Source of the DNA: Anagrus nilaparvatae
Lineage: Eukaryota > Arthropoda > Insecta > Hymenoptera > Mymaridae
DNA: 64,000 nucleotides
Assembly (NCBI GenBank): GCA_022575985.1
Contig: JAKSXM010000247.1
Coordinates: 1,015,501-1,079,500 of the forward strand
Reading direction: 5' to 3'
Positions 24,151 to 35,375 of the stretch are shown piece by piece. A program made the position numbers and the translations under genes. Below the pieces are notes generated by a model. It saw nothing but the letters and a program-made list of their open reading frames with translations. It ran no database searches and was not told where the DNA came from. Within the stretch, counting starts at the first letter, position 1, and each line of letters begins with the position of its first letter.

Positions 24151-26500
24151 AGCACCCTTTTTAAGAAGAGTTGGTTTGAAAATAAACAAATTTTAAAGCT
24201 TAAGTTTGAAAAATCCAATTTTCAAAAAAAACTTTAAATTAATACATACATTTTCAATTATTCTCCAATATTATGCCATTTTATAATAAACTTTTCTAAA
24301 AACTTTATTGCGTCGCATAACTTAACACGAAATTTGAAATTTCTGAAAATTTCACTTTTAAAAACTATTATTTTTCAATCCAAGTCTTTTTTCCTTCAGC
24401 GACCCAAAAAGTCCACAGTAGACCTTTTTTTTTATAGGATTCTTGAGACTAGACCTCGGACTAGACTAATTAGTTCTTTGGCATTAGGAGGTTAATATTT
24501 TAGGGGTGCCATTTTACCTTCCAAAGTAAATATGGACAGTAAAAAAATATTGCCTATTTAATAGGTTATCACCTTCTGCAACATATTACAACAACGTTGT
24601 TATTGAACACCTCGGGTACCTTCCCTGTAATGCCATAATCTGTATATTGATATTGTTTGAAAAAAAGCTCTAGGATACATTAAATATAATTTTTTTTTAA
24701 AGAATATGTTTTTAGGGGGAGTACCCTATAAAGTTTATGATTTATGGGGAGGGATGGTTGAAAATATCATAAGTGAGGGGGATTCTGGGTAATAATCTGG
24801 AATTGCATACTTGCGAGCAATAATGTCTATATTCCAATTTTGAGAGACCATCATTATTGCCCTTTGCATATAAAAAAACATCCTTAAACTCATCTAGAAA
24901 TATTTATTTTTGGTAAAATTAATGATTTCTAAGAGTCATTTAAGAATGCATTATTAAGTTCTTAAAATAATTTAAGTTTAGTCATGCAGAGCAAACTCAA
25001 TATGGGGACTTAAAAAAGTTTGAATTTAGCAGCTTAGAAGAATTTAATGTTAAGGACTATTTGGTTTTAGAACTTACTTCAATGTGGGTGCTTGTAACTA
25101 GTAAGTCAGGACTTCGATGCATTTATACAGGAGTGATTATTTTTAAATTCAGTCACCCGCTAATCTTTAAAAATGTAAGCAGCGTAAAGGTCGCTAATAT
25201 CTCAAATTGTAGCTTCAAACAGCTTTCTATGAATATTGAAATTTGTAGCCTTATTTTAAAAAACATTATAAAAATTTTTAAAATAACTTAATTTTAACAA
25301 ATTTAAATATTTATTAAAATATAACAATCTAAAAAATTTTTGACAATCCTTTCGAGCGTTGAACTGGTTAATTTATTAAACGTCAAAAAGTCCTCCGAAA
25401 AAAAAATAGTTTTTTTTTCTTTTGAATATTTAATTTTATACATAGATATAATATTTATTTATTTAAATTTAATCTATAATATAAAGACAGGTAAAAGATT
25501 AATCGTACAAGTATATCAATATCTAATCTTTAATCGTAAAGACCCTTTCCACTTCATTCCATCCCATTGGCGCCTTAAGCGTCAACTTGACATATGTCAA
25601 AAAGTAAAGACAACCTGTTTACAATTTTAATAAAATATATGATTTATCCAAAAGAAAACACTAAAAGAATATTATTCAATCAAGCAAAATAATTTCTTAA
25701 ATAACTTTGCTTTTTAAAAATCTGAAATTTTTTTGAGAAATTAAAATATTTTTAAAAACCTATGTCAATAAAGTATATTTGACAATAGTACACGTGTTCT
25801 CTCGCGTTAAATATTTTAATATTTGCATATTTTTTTTTTTTTTATTTATTTATCGACACACTATCTTTTGCAGAAGAACTAAAATCAAATGTAGATTCTT
25901 TTACATCACTGAATTCGATATTTTTTATTTCTGTGACATATGACCTATCAAAAAAAAAAATGTTAATTAATAGATATAGATTTTTATCATTAAATCATGC
26001 GTAAATTTTTTGATCACATTTAATAATTTGATATAGTCAATGTATTAATTTATTTCGTGAGAATAAAAATTGAAAATAAATTATTCATATTGCAAAAAAA
26101 TATATTATTACAATAAATATTTTTCATAAATTATGACATCTCAATATATTAACTGTTTTGGAAAATAGGACTCACCTTTATTTTATGCATCAAAAAGAGA
26201 TTAACCAAATAATCCACCAACTTAAAATTTATAACATAAGAAAAAGAATTTTTTTTAATATCAGAAACTATGAAATTCAAATAAGGTTTTAATAATATAA
26301 ATTTTGCAATTTATTAAAGGTGTATTCATCGATTCTTCACAAACTATAAATAAAAAGAATTTTAAAAAAAACTCATTTTTCCACAAATGCATATATGCAT
26401 AAAAAAAAGAATAAAAATTTCCCATCTAAAATACGTTTTAAAGTCATTTTATTATAAAGAAAGTGTTTGACAGAATAAAACAAAATATTATGATTAATAT
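24151..26500. other. No gene recognised
   Basis: AT-rich sequence with scattered short open frames, none resembling a protein family. A perfect short palindrome TTGACATATGTCAA lies near 25588. Nothing else was identified. Confidence 0.45.
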
Positions 26501-27002
26501 TGGTCGATCGCACGTACATATTTTTATAATTAATAATTAAATTCATTTTATCATTTTGTAAATTTAAAGATTGTAATTTAACCGCCAAAGCATAAAACAC
26601 GTGACTCCCAAAACCTAGTATAATTTATTTATTTTTTATATTTTTCCGGCATAGCGTCTAAAAAAGGCCACATGTTCGGCCTATTCATCTTCCGCTTTTA
26701 AGCAGTAAAGACGTATCATTTTAAAGACTACAATAGATATACATAAAAAACTTTGATTTATAAAATAATTCCCTAGTTAAATAATTTCCTAGTTATTTAT
26801 ACGCGATTCATCTTAATGTTAAAAAGAAAATTGTTAATAAACTAACAAGTTATACAACGCAAAAAGTGTCTAATTTATTCAAAAAACAATTACAACAGAA
26901 TTTACGAAATATTGTCCTGGAATATTAATTTAGTCCAAGACACGTCATCTTAATATTTAATAATAAAAATTATTAATAAAAAATATGGGTGACGCCTGAA
27001 CA
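26501..27002 (+). mobile_element. Solo LTR, ~502 bp
   Basis: It begins TGGTCGATCGCACG and ends GACGCCTGAACA, and is flanked by ATAT on both sides (26497-26500, 27003-27006). It matches the LTR at 62307-62797 along its whole length at high but imperfect identity (visibly many substitutions and small indels). It includes a shared CGTCTAAAAAAGGCCACATG block and an AATAAA-containing segment. No internal element sequence follows, so recombination between LTRs has removed the body. Confidence 0.82.
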
Positions 27003-27285
27003 ATATTATGATTGGATCTAAAAAAATGATAAAATAATAATTTTTGTATATAAATTTTTAGAATGTAAAAAAGTATTTTAGAAAAATACTCATTTAGTTT
27101 AAACTGTTTTAAATAATTTATTTTAAATATTCAAATACAAAAAACTTTATATTCCAAATTGTGAAATTGCGACCATTACATACTGATAATGTATTGTCTG
27201 ACTAGATGCTTACATTTACTACTGAGTTCGTGATACTCCTTATACTCTTCATATTCTATACACAAAATATGTAAGCATAAATTTT
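27003..27285. other. AT-rich spacer
   Basis: No feature recognised between the solo LTR and the foldback repeat. Confidence 0.4.
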
Positions 27286-27375
27286 GTGATAGGTCAAATT
27301 TCGATTTTTGATTTTTTGGCATATAAGCACGTTTTGGGTCCTCAGGAAGCTTAAAAACGGTTTTTAAAAAAAGTC

Positions 27376-27376
<1 letters not shown>

Positions 27377-27417
<41 letters not shown>

Positions 27418-27425
27418 TATGTATG
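27377..27425. repeat. (TG)n microsatellite
   Basis: An uninterrupted TG run followed by TGTATG variants, inside the left foldback arm. Confidence 0.85.
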
Positions 27426-28079
27426 TAATCGGTGATATTTCACAAACATTATGGAGTTAAGACCTAACTTTTTTTTCAAAAATTTTTTTACCAAAAAATC
27501 TCAAACTACTTTTTTTTTTTTTAATTTTGATGTAATACCTCATTTATTTCCATGAATGTACTTATATTTGAAAGTATGATTTTTACTCGATATCTCGAAT
27601 CTGATACTTAATTTTTTGAAAATTTTTTTCCCAAAAACTTCGTCATAAAAAAATACAAAAAACACCAAATTAGTACCTAATTTATTTCTATGAGAGTACT
27701 ATAGTTTTAGACAGTTCGTATATAGTAATTCTAATCTAATAGCGAATTTTTCCAAAAATTTTTTTTCAAAAAAAAAAAAAATGAAATATTTTTTTTTTTT
27801 TTGGTATAATACTTCATTTAATTCCATGAAAGTACTATCTTGAATAATTATTATCCAATGAATTACGTTAGATTTTATTTGAAAAAAATAAATTGTTTAA
27901 ATTCAATACATAAATTTTCTTTTAACTTTTAAAAGTTTATAGAAATGAATGTTTGATTGCATGGTTGTAATCGGTGATATCTGTGGCATATTGAAGTATT
28001 AAGCTCATTGTTTGAGGAACCTTAGTGCCAGCTAGTTGGCAGGGTATTTTAGATATAATTACGACAGCTACACCAAAAA

Positions 28080-28320
28080 CTGTCTATATTGAGTCCGGGC
28101 CTTTTAATATTTCCCTTTCTCCTTTTACTGAATAGCGCCACTCCTGGCGATTGCTACAACTGTGGGTGCTCAGAAAATGAACAATAGGACCAGAATACGA
28201 CGTGTAAAAATTCTCGATACTCCGTTTATGCACACGAGTTTACAAGCGCGGCCACTAGTTTCGCTACTTTTCTTCTCTTTAAAAGAAGGGGAACTATCGA
28301 GAAAGTCCGCACTCAATAGC
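28080..28320. other. G+C-richer segment in foldback centre
   Basis: Contains AGCGCCACTCCTGGCG and AAGCGCGGCCACTAGTTTCG, unlike the AT-rich surroundings. A short open frame (28162-28401) crosses it but resembles no known protein. Confidence 0.35.
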
Positions 28321-28689
28321 AGATATAATTATCATAAAAGTAGTGTAATTAAACAATCTTTACAAATTAACATTATTTTAATATATTTGCCTAAATTTTA
28401 AGTTTAATTAGAGTGAAAATAATTTGATATTGGTATATTTCACTTTACAATTGATTAATTCTAAAAAAAATTCATATTCTTGGAATGAATGACATAATTT
28501 ATACTTTATTTAATTACAATAATTAAAAATTTTTTTATACTATTTACATATTTTGCATAAAAAAGAGATTCAATAAGATTAATATTTAATTTAATTTTTT
28601 TATTTAAGTTATAATGAAAATTTCATATAGGTAAAGAGAAAATATAAGTTAAACTATAGGTTTATAATTTTTCAGAATTTATTAATTTA

Positions 28690-28725
28690 AACTAGCTCGA
28701 TTTGCTCGCCCCTGCTGCCACAAAA
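28690..28725 (-). other. Possible Helitron 3' end
   Basis: On the minus strand GCAGGGGCGAGCAAATCGAG is followed by CTAGTTT, similar in form to the CTAGT end at 23901. The partner 5' end was not identified. Confidence 0.3.
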
Positions 28726-30159
28726 ATATTTTTTTTTCCAAAAATATGTTGTTTTAGGTTACTCAATATTTTGCAAAATAACCTTTTTTCACCCGAAGTA
28801 TTATCTGAAATTTACTGAATCATAAAAATTACGGACATATGAATCCAGACGGATAATTAGTAATCAGCAATACAAAGCTTCGCTACCCTTCCATAGGATC
28901 CACAAGTGTTCATTATTTCCCTCGAAAACCCATTCTAGGGTTCTGTCTGATAATAGCTGTTCAAGCTTCTTTTAGTTACTATATTCAGTTATTACATCAG
29001 TGGCTGATAAAAATTATAATTATATAATATTAGTCCTAAACTTTTACAATTTTCGATAAATTATTGTAAATTTTGACAGATCAAGCCGATTGCCTTGAAA
29101 ATTTAGCTGGACACGTAAAAAATATACCCAAACCGAATGAAATTCTTTTTGATAAAAAAATTTTTCCTCGGATTTCCGTTTTTTTTGTTTTTTTTTTTTT
29201 TAATTTGATATTTTTGAAGCTATTAATTGAAAAGAAACTATATAAAACCATTAATAATCCAAGAATATTACAAAAAAAGTCTCATTGTATTATACAATTT
29301 AAAATACCCTGCTAACTGGCATTATCTGGCACTAAGGTTCCTCAAACAATGAGCTCAATACTTCAATATGCCACAGAAATCACCGATTGCAAGCATGCAA
29401 TCATACATACATTTCTATTAACTTTTAAAAGTTTTTTTTAAAGATCAAAAATTTTAGAACAAATTTTCAAAAAATATAATCAGATTTGAAATATCGAGTA
29501 AAAACCATACTTTCAAATATAAGTACTTTCATGGAACTAAATGAGATATTACATAAAAAAAAAAAAAATATTGCAGTTTTAAAATTTTTTTTGTTTTTTT
29601 AATTTTTAGAAAAAAATTTTGAAAAAATTCGGTATCAGATCCAAAAAATTACTATAAACGAACTTTCTAAAACTAGTACTCTCATAGAAATAAATTAGGT
29701 ACTACGTCCAAACAGAAAATAAAATTTGGTGTTTTTTGTATGTTTTTGTGACGAAAATTTTGGGAAAAGAATTTTCAAAAAATTAATTATCAGATTTTAG
29801 ATATCGAGTAAAAATCGTACTTTCAAATATAAGTACTTTCATGGAAATAAACGAGGTATTACCTCAAAATTAAAAAATAAAAAAGTAGTTTGAGATTTTT
29901 TGATGAAAAAATGTATAAAAAAAAAATTAGGTCTTAGTTCCATAAGTGAAATTTCACCGGTAACATACATACACACACATATACTTTTTTTTAAAACCGG
30001 TTTTTTAGCTTCCTGAGGTCCCAAAACGTGCTTATATGCTAAAAAATCAAAAATCAAAATTTGACCCATTACAATGATTCCTTATTGAGGAACCAAAAAC
30101 GTAACTAAAATAATGAACTTTTTGGTTATGTTACGTGTTTTTGTGTGTTTTTATTAAAT

Positions 30160-30400
30160 TTACGGTATTAACTCCAAATTAAAAAAAAAGAAAGTAGTTT
30201 GAGATTTTTTAATGAAAATATTTTTGAAAAAAAAATTAGTTCTTAATTTCATAATGGTTGTGAAATATCACCGGTTACAATATTTTCAAATATTAATACT
30301 TTAATGGAATTGAATGAGGTATTACACTAAAATAAAAAAAAAATATTGTAGTTTTTTTAATTATTTTGTTTTTTTAATTTTTGAGATCAAACTGGACGTT
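30160..30400 (-). repeat. Partial foldback-family copy, inverted relative to 34245-34650
   Basis: Shares the AAAAATCTCAAACTAC, CCGGTGATATTTC and AATGAGGTATTACA words with the larger foldback element. It lies in the opposite orientation to the copy at 34245-34650, so the two form an outer inverted pair around about 3.9 kb. Confidence 0.65.
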
Positions 30401-31222
30401 GTTTTATGAGTAATGTGTATTCAACGTATTATTTTAAAATTTGGGTGTACTAACTTCCAGATAAGTCAGAGATAAGTACAGTGATTTGGCCCCCATACCC
30501 AAACCTAACCTGAGTAGTAGAATCCAATAAGTTATAAAAAACTCACTTTTTCACGTTGGAATTAGACCTCTAGGTCATAACAGGCCCCATAAAACCTCAA
30601 AAACCATTTTTTTTGGGATTTTTTAGATTTAATCTAATTTCTTCGACCCGTAAACAGATAATACTCTGCTCATAGACTGGAAAACTTAACATTTCACAAT
30701 TTTACAAAACAAATTTTTTCTTTTTTGTCCCTATATTTATGAATTTTTCGAAAGTTGTCTTTTCGAGCATAAAAAAATATACCATCCTTAAATTTTTTTT
30801 ACAGTCCTGGTAGGTTGGAAAAGCATATTTTTTAGAAAATCTCCTGGAGGGAGAACCACTTTCTATAACCCGAAAATTCAAAAGCTTCTACTGAAAGTGG
30901 AGAATTAAAAATTTTGTAGATAAAATTGAAAAAACATTTATAAAAAAACAGTAATTTTTCGTGTCAATTTTAAAATTCGAATCCTTAACTAAGGATTTAT
31001 TTTTTTTAGAATATAGCATAACAGAAAAATCTGAAACTAATTTCGAGGTGAAGTGGAAAAAACCGAAATTTTTTTATTTGTTTTGTAACATATGTATATC
31101 ATAAACTCTGCGATAAAAGTTAACAAAAAAGTTAAAAAATTTAAATAAATTTAAAGAATTATTATAATTCTTTGAATTAACTTAAACATATGTGTAATTT
31201 GAAACCCAGATTTTTTGATAAG
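30401..31222. other. Upstream region of the secreted-protein gene; no gene recognised
   Basis: AT-rich DNA with one less AT-rich patch (about 30470-30600). The last ~100 bases lead into the TATA box of the gene at 31324. Confidence 0.4.
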
Positions 31223-31228
31223 ACTGCT

Positions 31229-31255
31229 TATAAAAGAGCAGCGATTTATTCACTT
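31229..31255 (+). promoter_or_regulatory. TATA box and initiator-like site
   Basis: TATAAAAG at 31229-31236 is followed by TTCACTT at 31249-31255, close to the arthropod initiator TCA(G/C)T. The site is about 70-95 bases upstream of the ATG at 31324, leaving a short 5' leader. Confidence 0.6.
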
Positions 31256-31323
31256 AAATTGTATTCTTCTGATACACATAAAACAAGCAAGTGTCAATTA
31301 GTAAAATAATAAGCAAAATCAAA

Positions 31324-31739
31324 ATGAAGCTGTGCCTTCTGTTATTGTTTGTAGCCTGTAGTTTTGGTAATAAATAATAATTTCAATTCTTTCATAACTC
31401 ACTTTAATATTTTCTAAAATTTATTTCAGGTATTTTTGAGGCTAGGAGCGTGGAAGACATAGTTGCTGTGGCAATGAAGGCCATATTTAATCCTAATATA
31501 ACAGCTGTCCCATGTATGTTATTAATTAATTTATTTAATTACCAAAATAATTACTAACTAAAATTTATGTTTTCTATACAGATAATGGACCTAAATTTTG
31601 CACAGTAGGTACTGTTTTTTGCGATGCATTCCAGAATAGATGCTATTGCAGGGTTTCTGCTGGAGCAAATCGATGTGTACCAGCGAAAATAGTTGGTATT
31701 ACAGATTGCTTGGTTCCCGAACAACAAACTGAAAACTGA
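31324..31739 (+). CDS. Small secreted cysteine-rich protein, three exons
   Basis: Exons are 31324-31366, 31430-31513 and 31582-31739. They are joined by two GT-AG introns of 63 and 68 bp, both in phase 1, and give 94 codons plus a stop. Exon 1 encodes a classic signal peptide (MKLCLLLLFVACSF), with cleavage expected near residues 19-20. Exon 2 encodes a short linker with no cysteine. Exon 3 carries all six mature cysteines spaced C-x6-C-x6-C-x-C-x8-C-x10-C. The C-x-C with flanking spacing recalls EGF/EB-type modules, but the match is not diagnostic. The mature protein would be about 74 residues and extracellular. A TATA box lies upstream and AATAAA at 32003-32008. It is the only intact host-like gene here. 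A venom, immune or developmental secreted peptide is possible; the function is unknown and the gene is not recognised as a named family. Confidence 0.82.
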
Positions 31740-32002
31740 GATGATGTAGCTAATTATCATTGAAGAAATTTTTAAAATTAGTTATAAATACCATTTTATT
31801 TGTCCATATATTGTGAATGAAATTGTCGTTATGATTTTTTAATTTACAATTTTATTATTATAGTGAAAATTAATGTAAACTTTTGATAATTTTTTTCTAT
31901 TTGTAGCAACTGTTGTAATAAGTATTATCAAACTGTTATTAATGCAAGTAAAGTGATTAAATTAATTAATATTTTTACATAATTGTAAAAAAAAGGTGAA
32001 AT

Positions 32003-32008
32003 AATAAA
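32003..32008 (+). terminator. Poly(A) signal AATAAA
   Basis: The first canonical AATAAA downstream of the stop codon at 31737-31739, giving a ~280-base 3' untranslated region. Confidence 0.55.
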
Positions 32009-32009
32009 T

Positions 32010-33160
32010 TGCGTTATATTTTATCAGAACTGTTTAATTTATTAAGTCCAAATTAAAAATAATAAAATTACATTCATTAAAAACAAAAAAGTTTGATTTA
32101 ATAAAAACATCCATGTTTTCGTTTTGTCTGATTCCTACCCGGACAGATATCAAATTGGTAGTAAACAAAAAACTTCCACTACTACGAGCATACTATTTGG
32201 AATAAAAATTATTTTTTGCAAATGGTGTAATAAAAGACGTTTTTTCCGATCTTGATACACTATACATTAGGCTGGCAGTTATTTTAAAAAATTGCTTGGA
32301 TTTTTGGTTACCGCGTAAAATAAGTTATCAATTACCAAGAAAAGAAGACTCTCAAAATTATAGAGCATATAATCACTCATAAATTGCCAAATTCTGAGTC
32401 ATACAAAAAAGCAGCTTAAAAAAATATATACATTTTATTGTATAAATAAAAGTCAAAAATACAAAATAAAATTTACGAAAATATGCCCATGACATATTAA
32501 TTACCAGAAATGTATTAATTAATGTTGAAATAATATTAATTTGTTTTAGATATTTAGGTATTTTTATGTTTTAGAAAATCATTAAAATCGCAATAAGGTT
32601 TATTAAAAATTTCCAGTTCCTTAGAAATATTATTTTCTAAATTTATTAATTTGAAATTATGCTGTAACAAACCAAGATAAAATTTATCAAAAAATACATG
32701 GAAAATTTTTTAAAATAAATATCAGTAAATTTCTCTATTGATTTTGAATAAATCGATACTCAAATATTCCAAAATGGACAAGTACATTTGATAAATAAAA
32801 TAATCCAAAAAATAATTAAAAATGAAAATCGAGGGACTGTCGTCTTGGAAATCACGAATTTAATTTATTTATTATTGGTTTATTTCCGTCTTGTAATAAT
32901 TTTTTTTGATTTTTTTTTGATTTTTTTAATCAAAGAAAATCGCAAAAAATTTGTCAGCTTTAATTACTTTAGATAAGGTTTTTTTCATACAATTTATATT
33001 TCAACTTTAGTGTTTCAAGCTTTTTTTTTTTTAAAGGAATCTTGTGAATCTTGCATCAGCCATGGAGAGTTTGCGGGCCTTAAAGACCCGCAAATTTCCA
33101 TGTTATATAGACAGGGTTACTTGAAAGGGACCAAAAATTTCAGGGGGGGGGGGCAAATGA
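32010..33160. other. No gene recognised
   Basis: AT-rich spacer with only short chance frames. A short palindrome GCGGGCCTTAAAGACCCGC lies near 33074 and a G run at 33143-33153 just before the next Penelope fragment. Confidence 0.4.
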
Positions 33161-33194
33161 ACATAGCAATGTTGTTGTCAAAGGCAAAGATAAA

Positions 33195-33727
33195 TTAAAT
33201 AAGGAAAATAGAACCAATGTGGTTTACAGATTTTAATGCAATGATTGTAACAAATCATATGTAGGGGAAACAAAAAGAGAAGCAATTGTTCGCATTGATG
33301 AACATGAAAGTAGTATAAGTAGGATTACTAATAAAATCAATAAAATTAAAAAAGCTCATCAAGCACGTACTTTATCTATCACTAATACACATAGTATAAA
33401 ACAAGGTCTAAAGGCTTAAAAACTGTTGAGAAAAATAATAACAGTCTTGAAAGTGAAATCTGAAATATCATGGAAGTTCGTGAAAACGACACTGTGATTG
33501 TAGAACATTTTAAGAAGACAAATCACAATTTTGATTGGAAAAATTTTAAAATTTTAGATCATGAACCTTCATTTGGCAAAAGACGCATTTCTGAAATGTT
33601 ACATATAAACATCCAAGATGATCCTTTGAATAAAAAAGAGGATTCTCAACAGCTCTTTAAGCCTTATTTACATTCATTACATAAAATGAAAAAAAGACAA
33701 AATAAACATACTTTTCAAAATCAATAA
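33195..33727 (+). pseudogene. GIY-YIG endonuclease and C-terminal tail of the third Penelope fragment
   Basis: The first frame reads CNDCNKSYVGETKREAIVRI and DEH (about 33240-33305), the GIY-YIG core with its C-x-x-C pair. After a stop, a second frame (33470-33727) reads VIVEHFKKTNHNFDWKNFKI, then LDHEPSFGKRRISEMLHI and a lysine-rich end. This matches the usual H-x(5)-H-x-F-x-W-x-x-x-x-I-L-D-x-E and R-x-x-S-E-M-x-x-I sequence of Penelope C-termini. It is the best-preserved Penelope C-terminus in the window. Confidence 0.82.
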
Positions 33728-34118
33728 TATTAAAATATCACTACTTTATCAATATAATATTATATTAGTATTCTGATTTATCGATAAATATCACATTTTC
33801 CATTATCAATAAATAATTGTAGATGTCGTTTTTGTTTCAATAACTATTATGATTATTTTTTTTTATCAGCTGTTAATTTCTTAGAATTATGTGAATTGTT
33901 ATTAAAATAGCCATGACAACATTTTTTATATTAATTTATAATTTGTTATTCTTTTATAAAATATTATCATATTTTTCTATTATCTTGATTTTAAACTTTG
34001 TTTAATTATGACATAATTCATTTTTGAATTTATTTTTATATTCAAATTGTAAGTAGTGTACATTATTATACACATATATATATTATAACATTTATTTTGT
34101 AAAATAATTATTGCAGTT

Positions 34119-34150
34119 TTGATAAGGTCGACATGGATCGACGAAACGTC
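34119..34150 (+). ncRNA. Hammerhead-ribozyme-like motif in Penelope 3' end
   Basis: TTGATAA (one U for C and one A for G against CUGAUGA) is followed by a stem II with a perfect GTCGA/TCGAC pairing around CATGGA, then GAAAC and GTC. The layout matches minimal type I hammerheads of Penelope-like elements; the two core changes suggest reduced or no activity. Confidence 0.5.
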
Positions 34151-34244
34151 AATTAGAAATATATAAGATCAAAATTTTACTTGGATAGATCGATTTATTT
34201 ATTTACCTTTATTAATTTTTTTACCAAGTGATAAAACTTCATCA

Positions 34245-34650
34245 ATTATATTTTTATTTTTTTTTAGTGTAATACTTCATTGAATTCCATTAAAGTATTA
34301 ATATTTAAAAATATTGTAACCGGTGATATTTCTCATCCATTATGAAATTAAGAACTAATTTTTTTTTCAAAAATATTTTCATTAAAAAATCTCAAACTAC
34401 TTTCTTTGTAATACCTCATTTAGTTCCATGAAAGTACTTATATTTGAAAGTATGGTTTTTACTCGATATTTCAAATCTGATTATTAATTTTTTGAAAATT
34501 TGTTCCAAAATTTTTGATGAATAAAAAAAACTTTTAAAAGTTAATAGAAATGTATATATGATTGCATGTTTGTAATCGGTGATGTCTGTGGCATATTGAA
34601 GTATTGAGGCCATTGTTTGAGGAACCTTAGTGCCAGCTAGTTGGCAGGGT
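34245..34650 (+). repeat. Foldback-family partial copy with terminus
   Basis: Same family as 27286-28046. It ends in GAGGAACCTTAGTGCCAGC and TTGGCAGGGTA, just before the hAT-type palindrome. It is opposite in orientation to the copy at 30160-30400. Confidence 0.7.
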
Positions 34651-34676
34651 AATTTTTTTTTTAACAAAGTAAATAC

Positions 34677-35310
34677 CAGAGTTGGGCAAATATGACAGAA
34701 ATGGATTTTTTTTCATATCCATATTCCATATTTTTTCATATATGGAATCCATATTGTGGCAATTTTTTTTCCATATAAATATGGAATCTATACTATGCCA
34801 CTCATATTAATATGGAGAAAAAATGATCATATTTGGATTTCATATTAATATGATATGGATATGAAAAAAATATGGAACCCATATGGGGGTCATTTAGGGT
34901 CCATATTAATATGGTAAGTACGAATTTCATATTGATTTTATATATGAATGTCATAGTAAAAACTTTGCTCCCAGGGTGTTTTCACGCTATTTTTCACAAA
35001 ATTCAAAAAATATGTTCCGAAATCACCCTGGGAGCAAAGTTCTTACTATGAAATTCATATATAAAATCAATATGAAATTCGTGCTTACCATATTAATATG
35101 GGCCCTAAATGACCCCCATTTGGGTTCCATATTTTTTTCATATCCATATCATATTAATATGGATTCCATATCATATTAATATTAAATCCAAATATGATCT
35201 TTTTTTCTCTCCATATTAATATGAGTGCCATAATATGGATTCCCTATATGAAAAAATATGGAATATGGATATGGAAAAAAATTTATTTCTGTCATATTTC
35301 CCCAATTCTG
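34677..35310. mobile_element. hAT-type palindromic MITE, 634 bp, 8-bp duplication
   Basis: GTAAATAC occurs on both sides (34669-34676 and 35311-35318). The termini are CAGAGTTGGGCAAATATGAC and, inverted, CAGAATTGGGGAAATATGAC. An 8-bp duplication plus CAGNG-type ends are hallmarks of hAT transposons. The whole element is one long hairpin built from CATATTAATATGG words, with a ~55-bp loop around 34975-35030. It has no coding capacity and would depend on an unseen hAT transposase. Confidence 0.9.
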
Positions 35311-35375
35311 GTAAATACATTGTAAAAAGTACCTTCAATTTTATTATCAAAAGTTTTTAGTAAAATTTTTTAAAT

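Larger units (their letters stand above)
27286..30072. repeat. Foldback element, ~770-bp inverted arms with ~1.26-kb centre
   Basis: The left arm (27286-28046) runs from CATATAAGCACGTTTTGGG through (TG)n and repeats of TTCCATGAAAGTACT/ACTCGATATC words to GGCACTAAGG-type termini (CCAGCTAGTTGGCAGGGTA). The right arm (29305-30072) is the same sequence inverted, with moderate divergence. The arms contain internal ~150-bp subrepeats. The centre (28047-29304) holds a G+C-rich patch at 28080-28320 and a possible Helitron end at 28694. No transposase was seen. Confidence 0.8.
33160..34200 (+). mobile_element. Third Penelope-like fragment with 3' terminal region
   Basis: The sequence opens with VVVKGKDKLNKENRTNVVYRF (about 33165-33225), the linker into the GIY-YIG domain, and runs through the endonuclease to a stop near 33727. 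It continues through ~400 bp of AT-rich 3' region to a hammerhead-like motif at 34119-34150. The RT is missing, so it is 5'-truncated. At least one stop and one frameshift separate the two coding halves. Confidence 0.8.

Noticed and set aside
25340..25630. 96-codon plus-strand open frame
   Set aside because: No recognisable motif, AT-driven composition, no splice or promoter context.
32788..32976. 62-codon open frame downstream of the secreted-protein gene
   Set aside because: The Phe/Ile/Leu-rich translation of a T-run lies beyond the poly(A) signal of the neighbouring gene.
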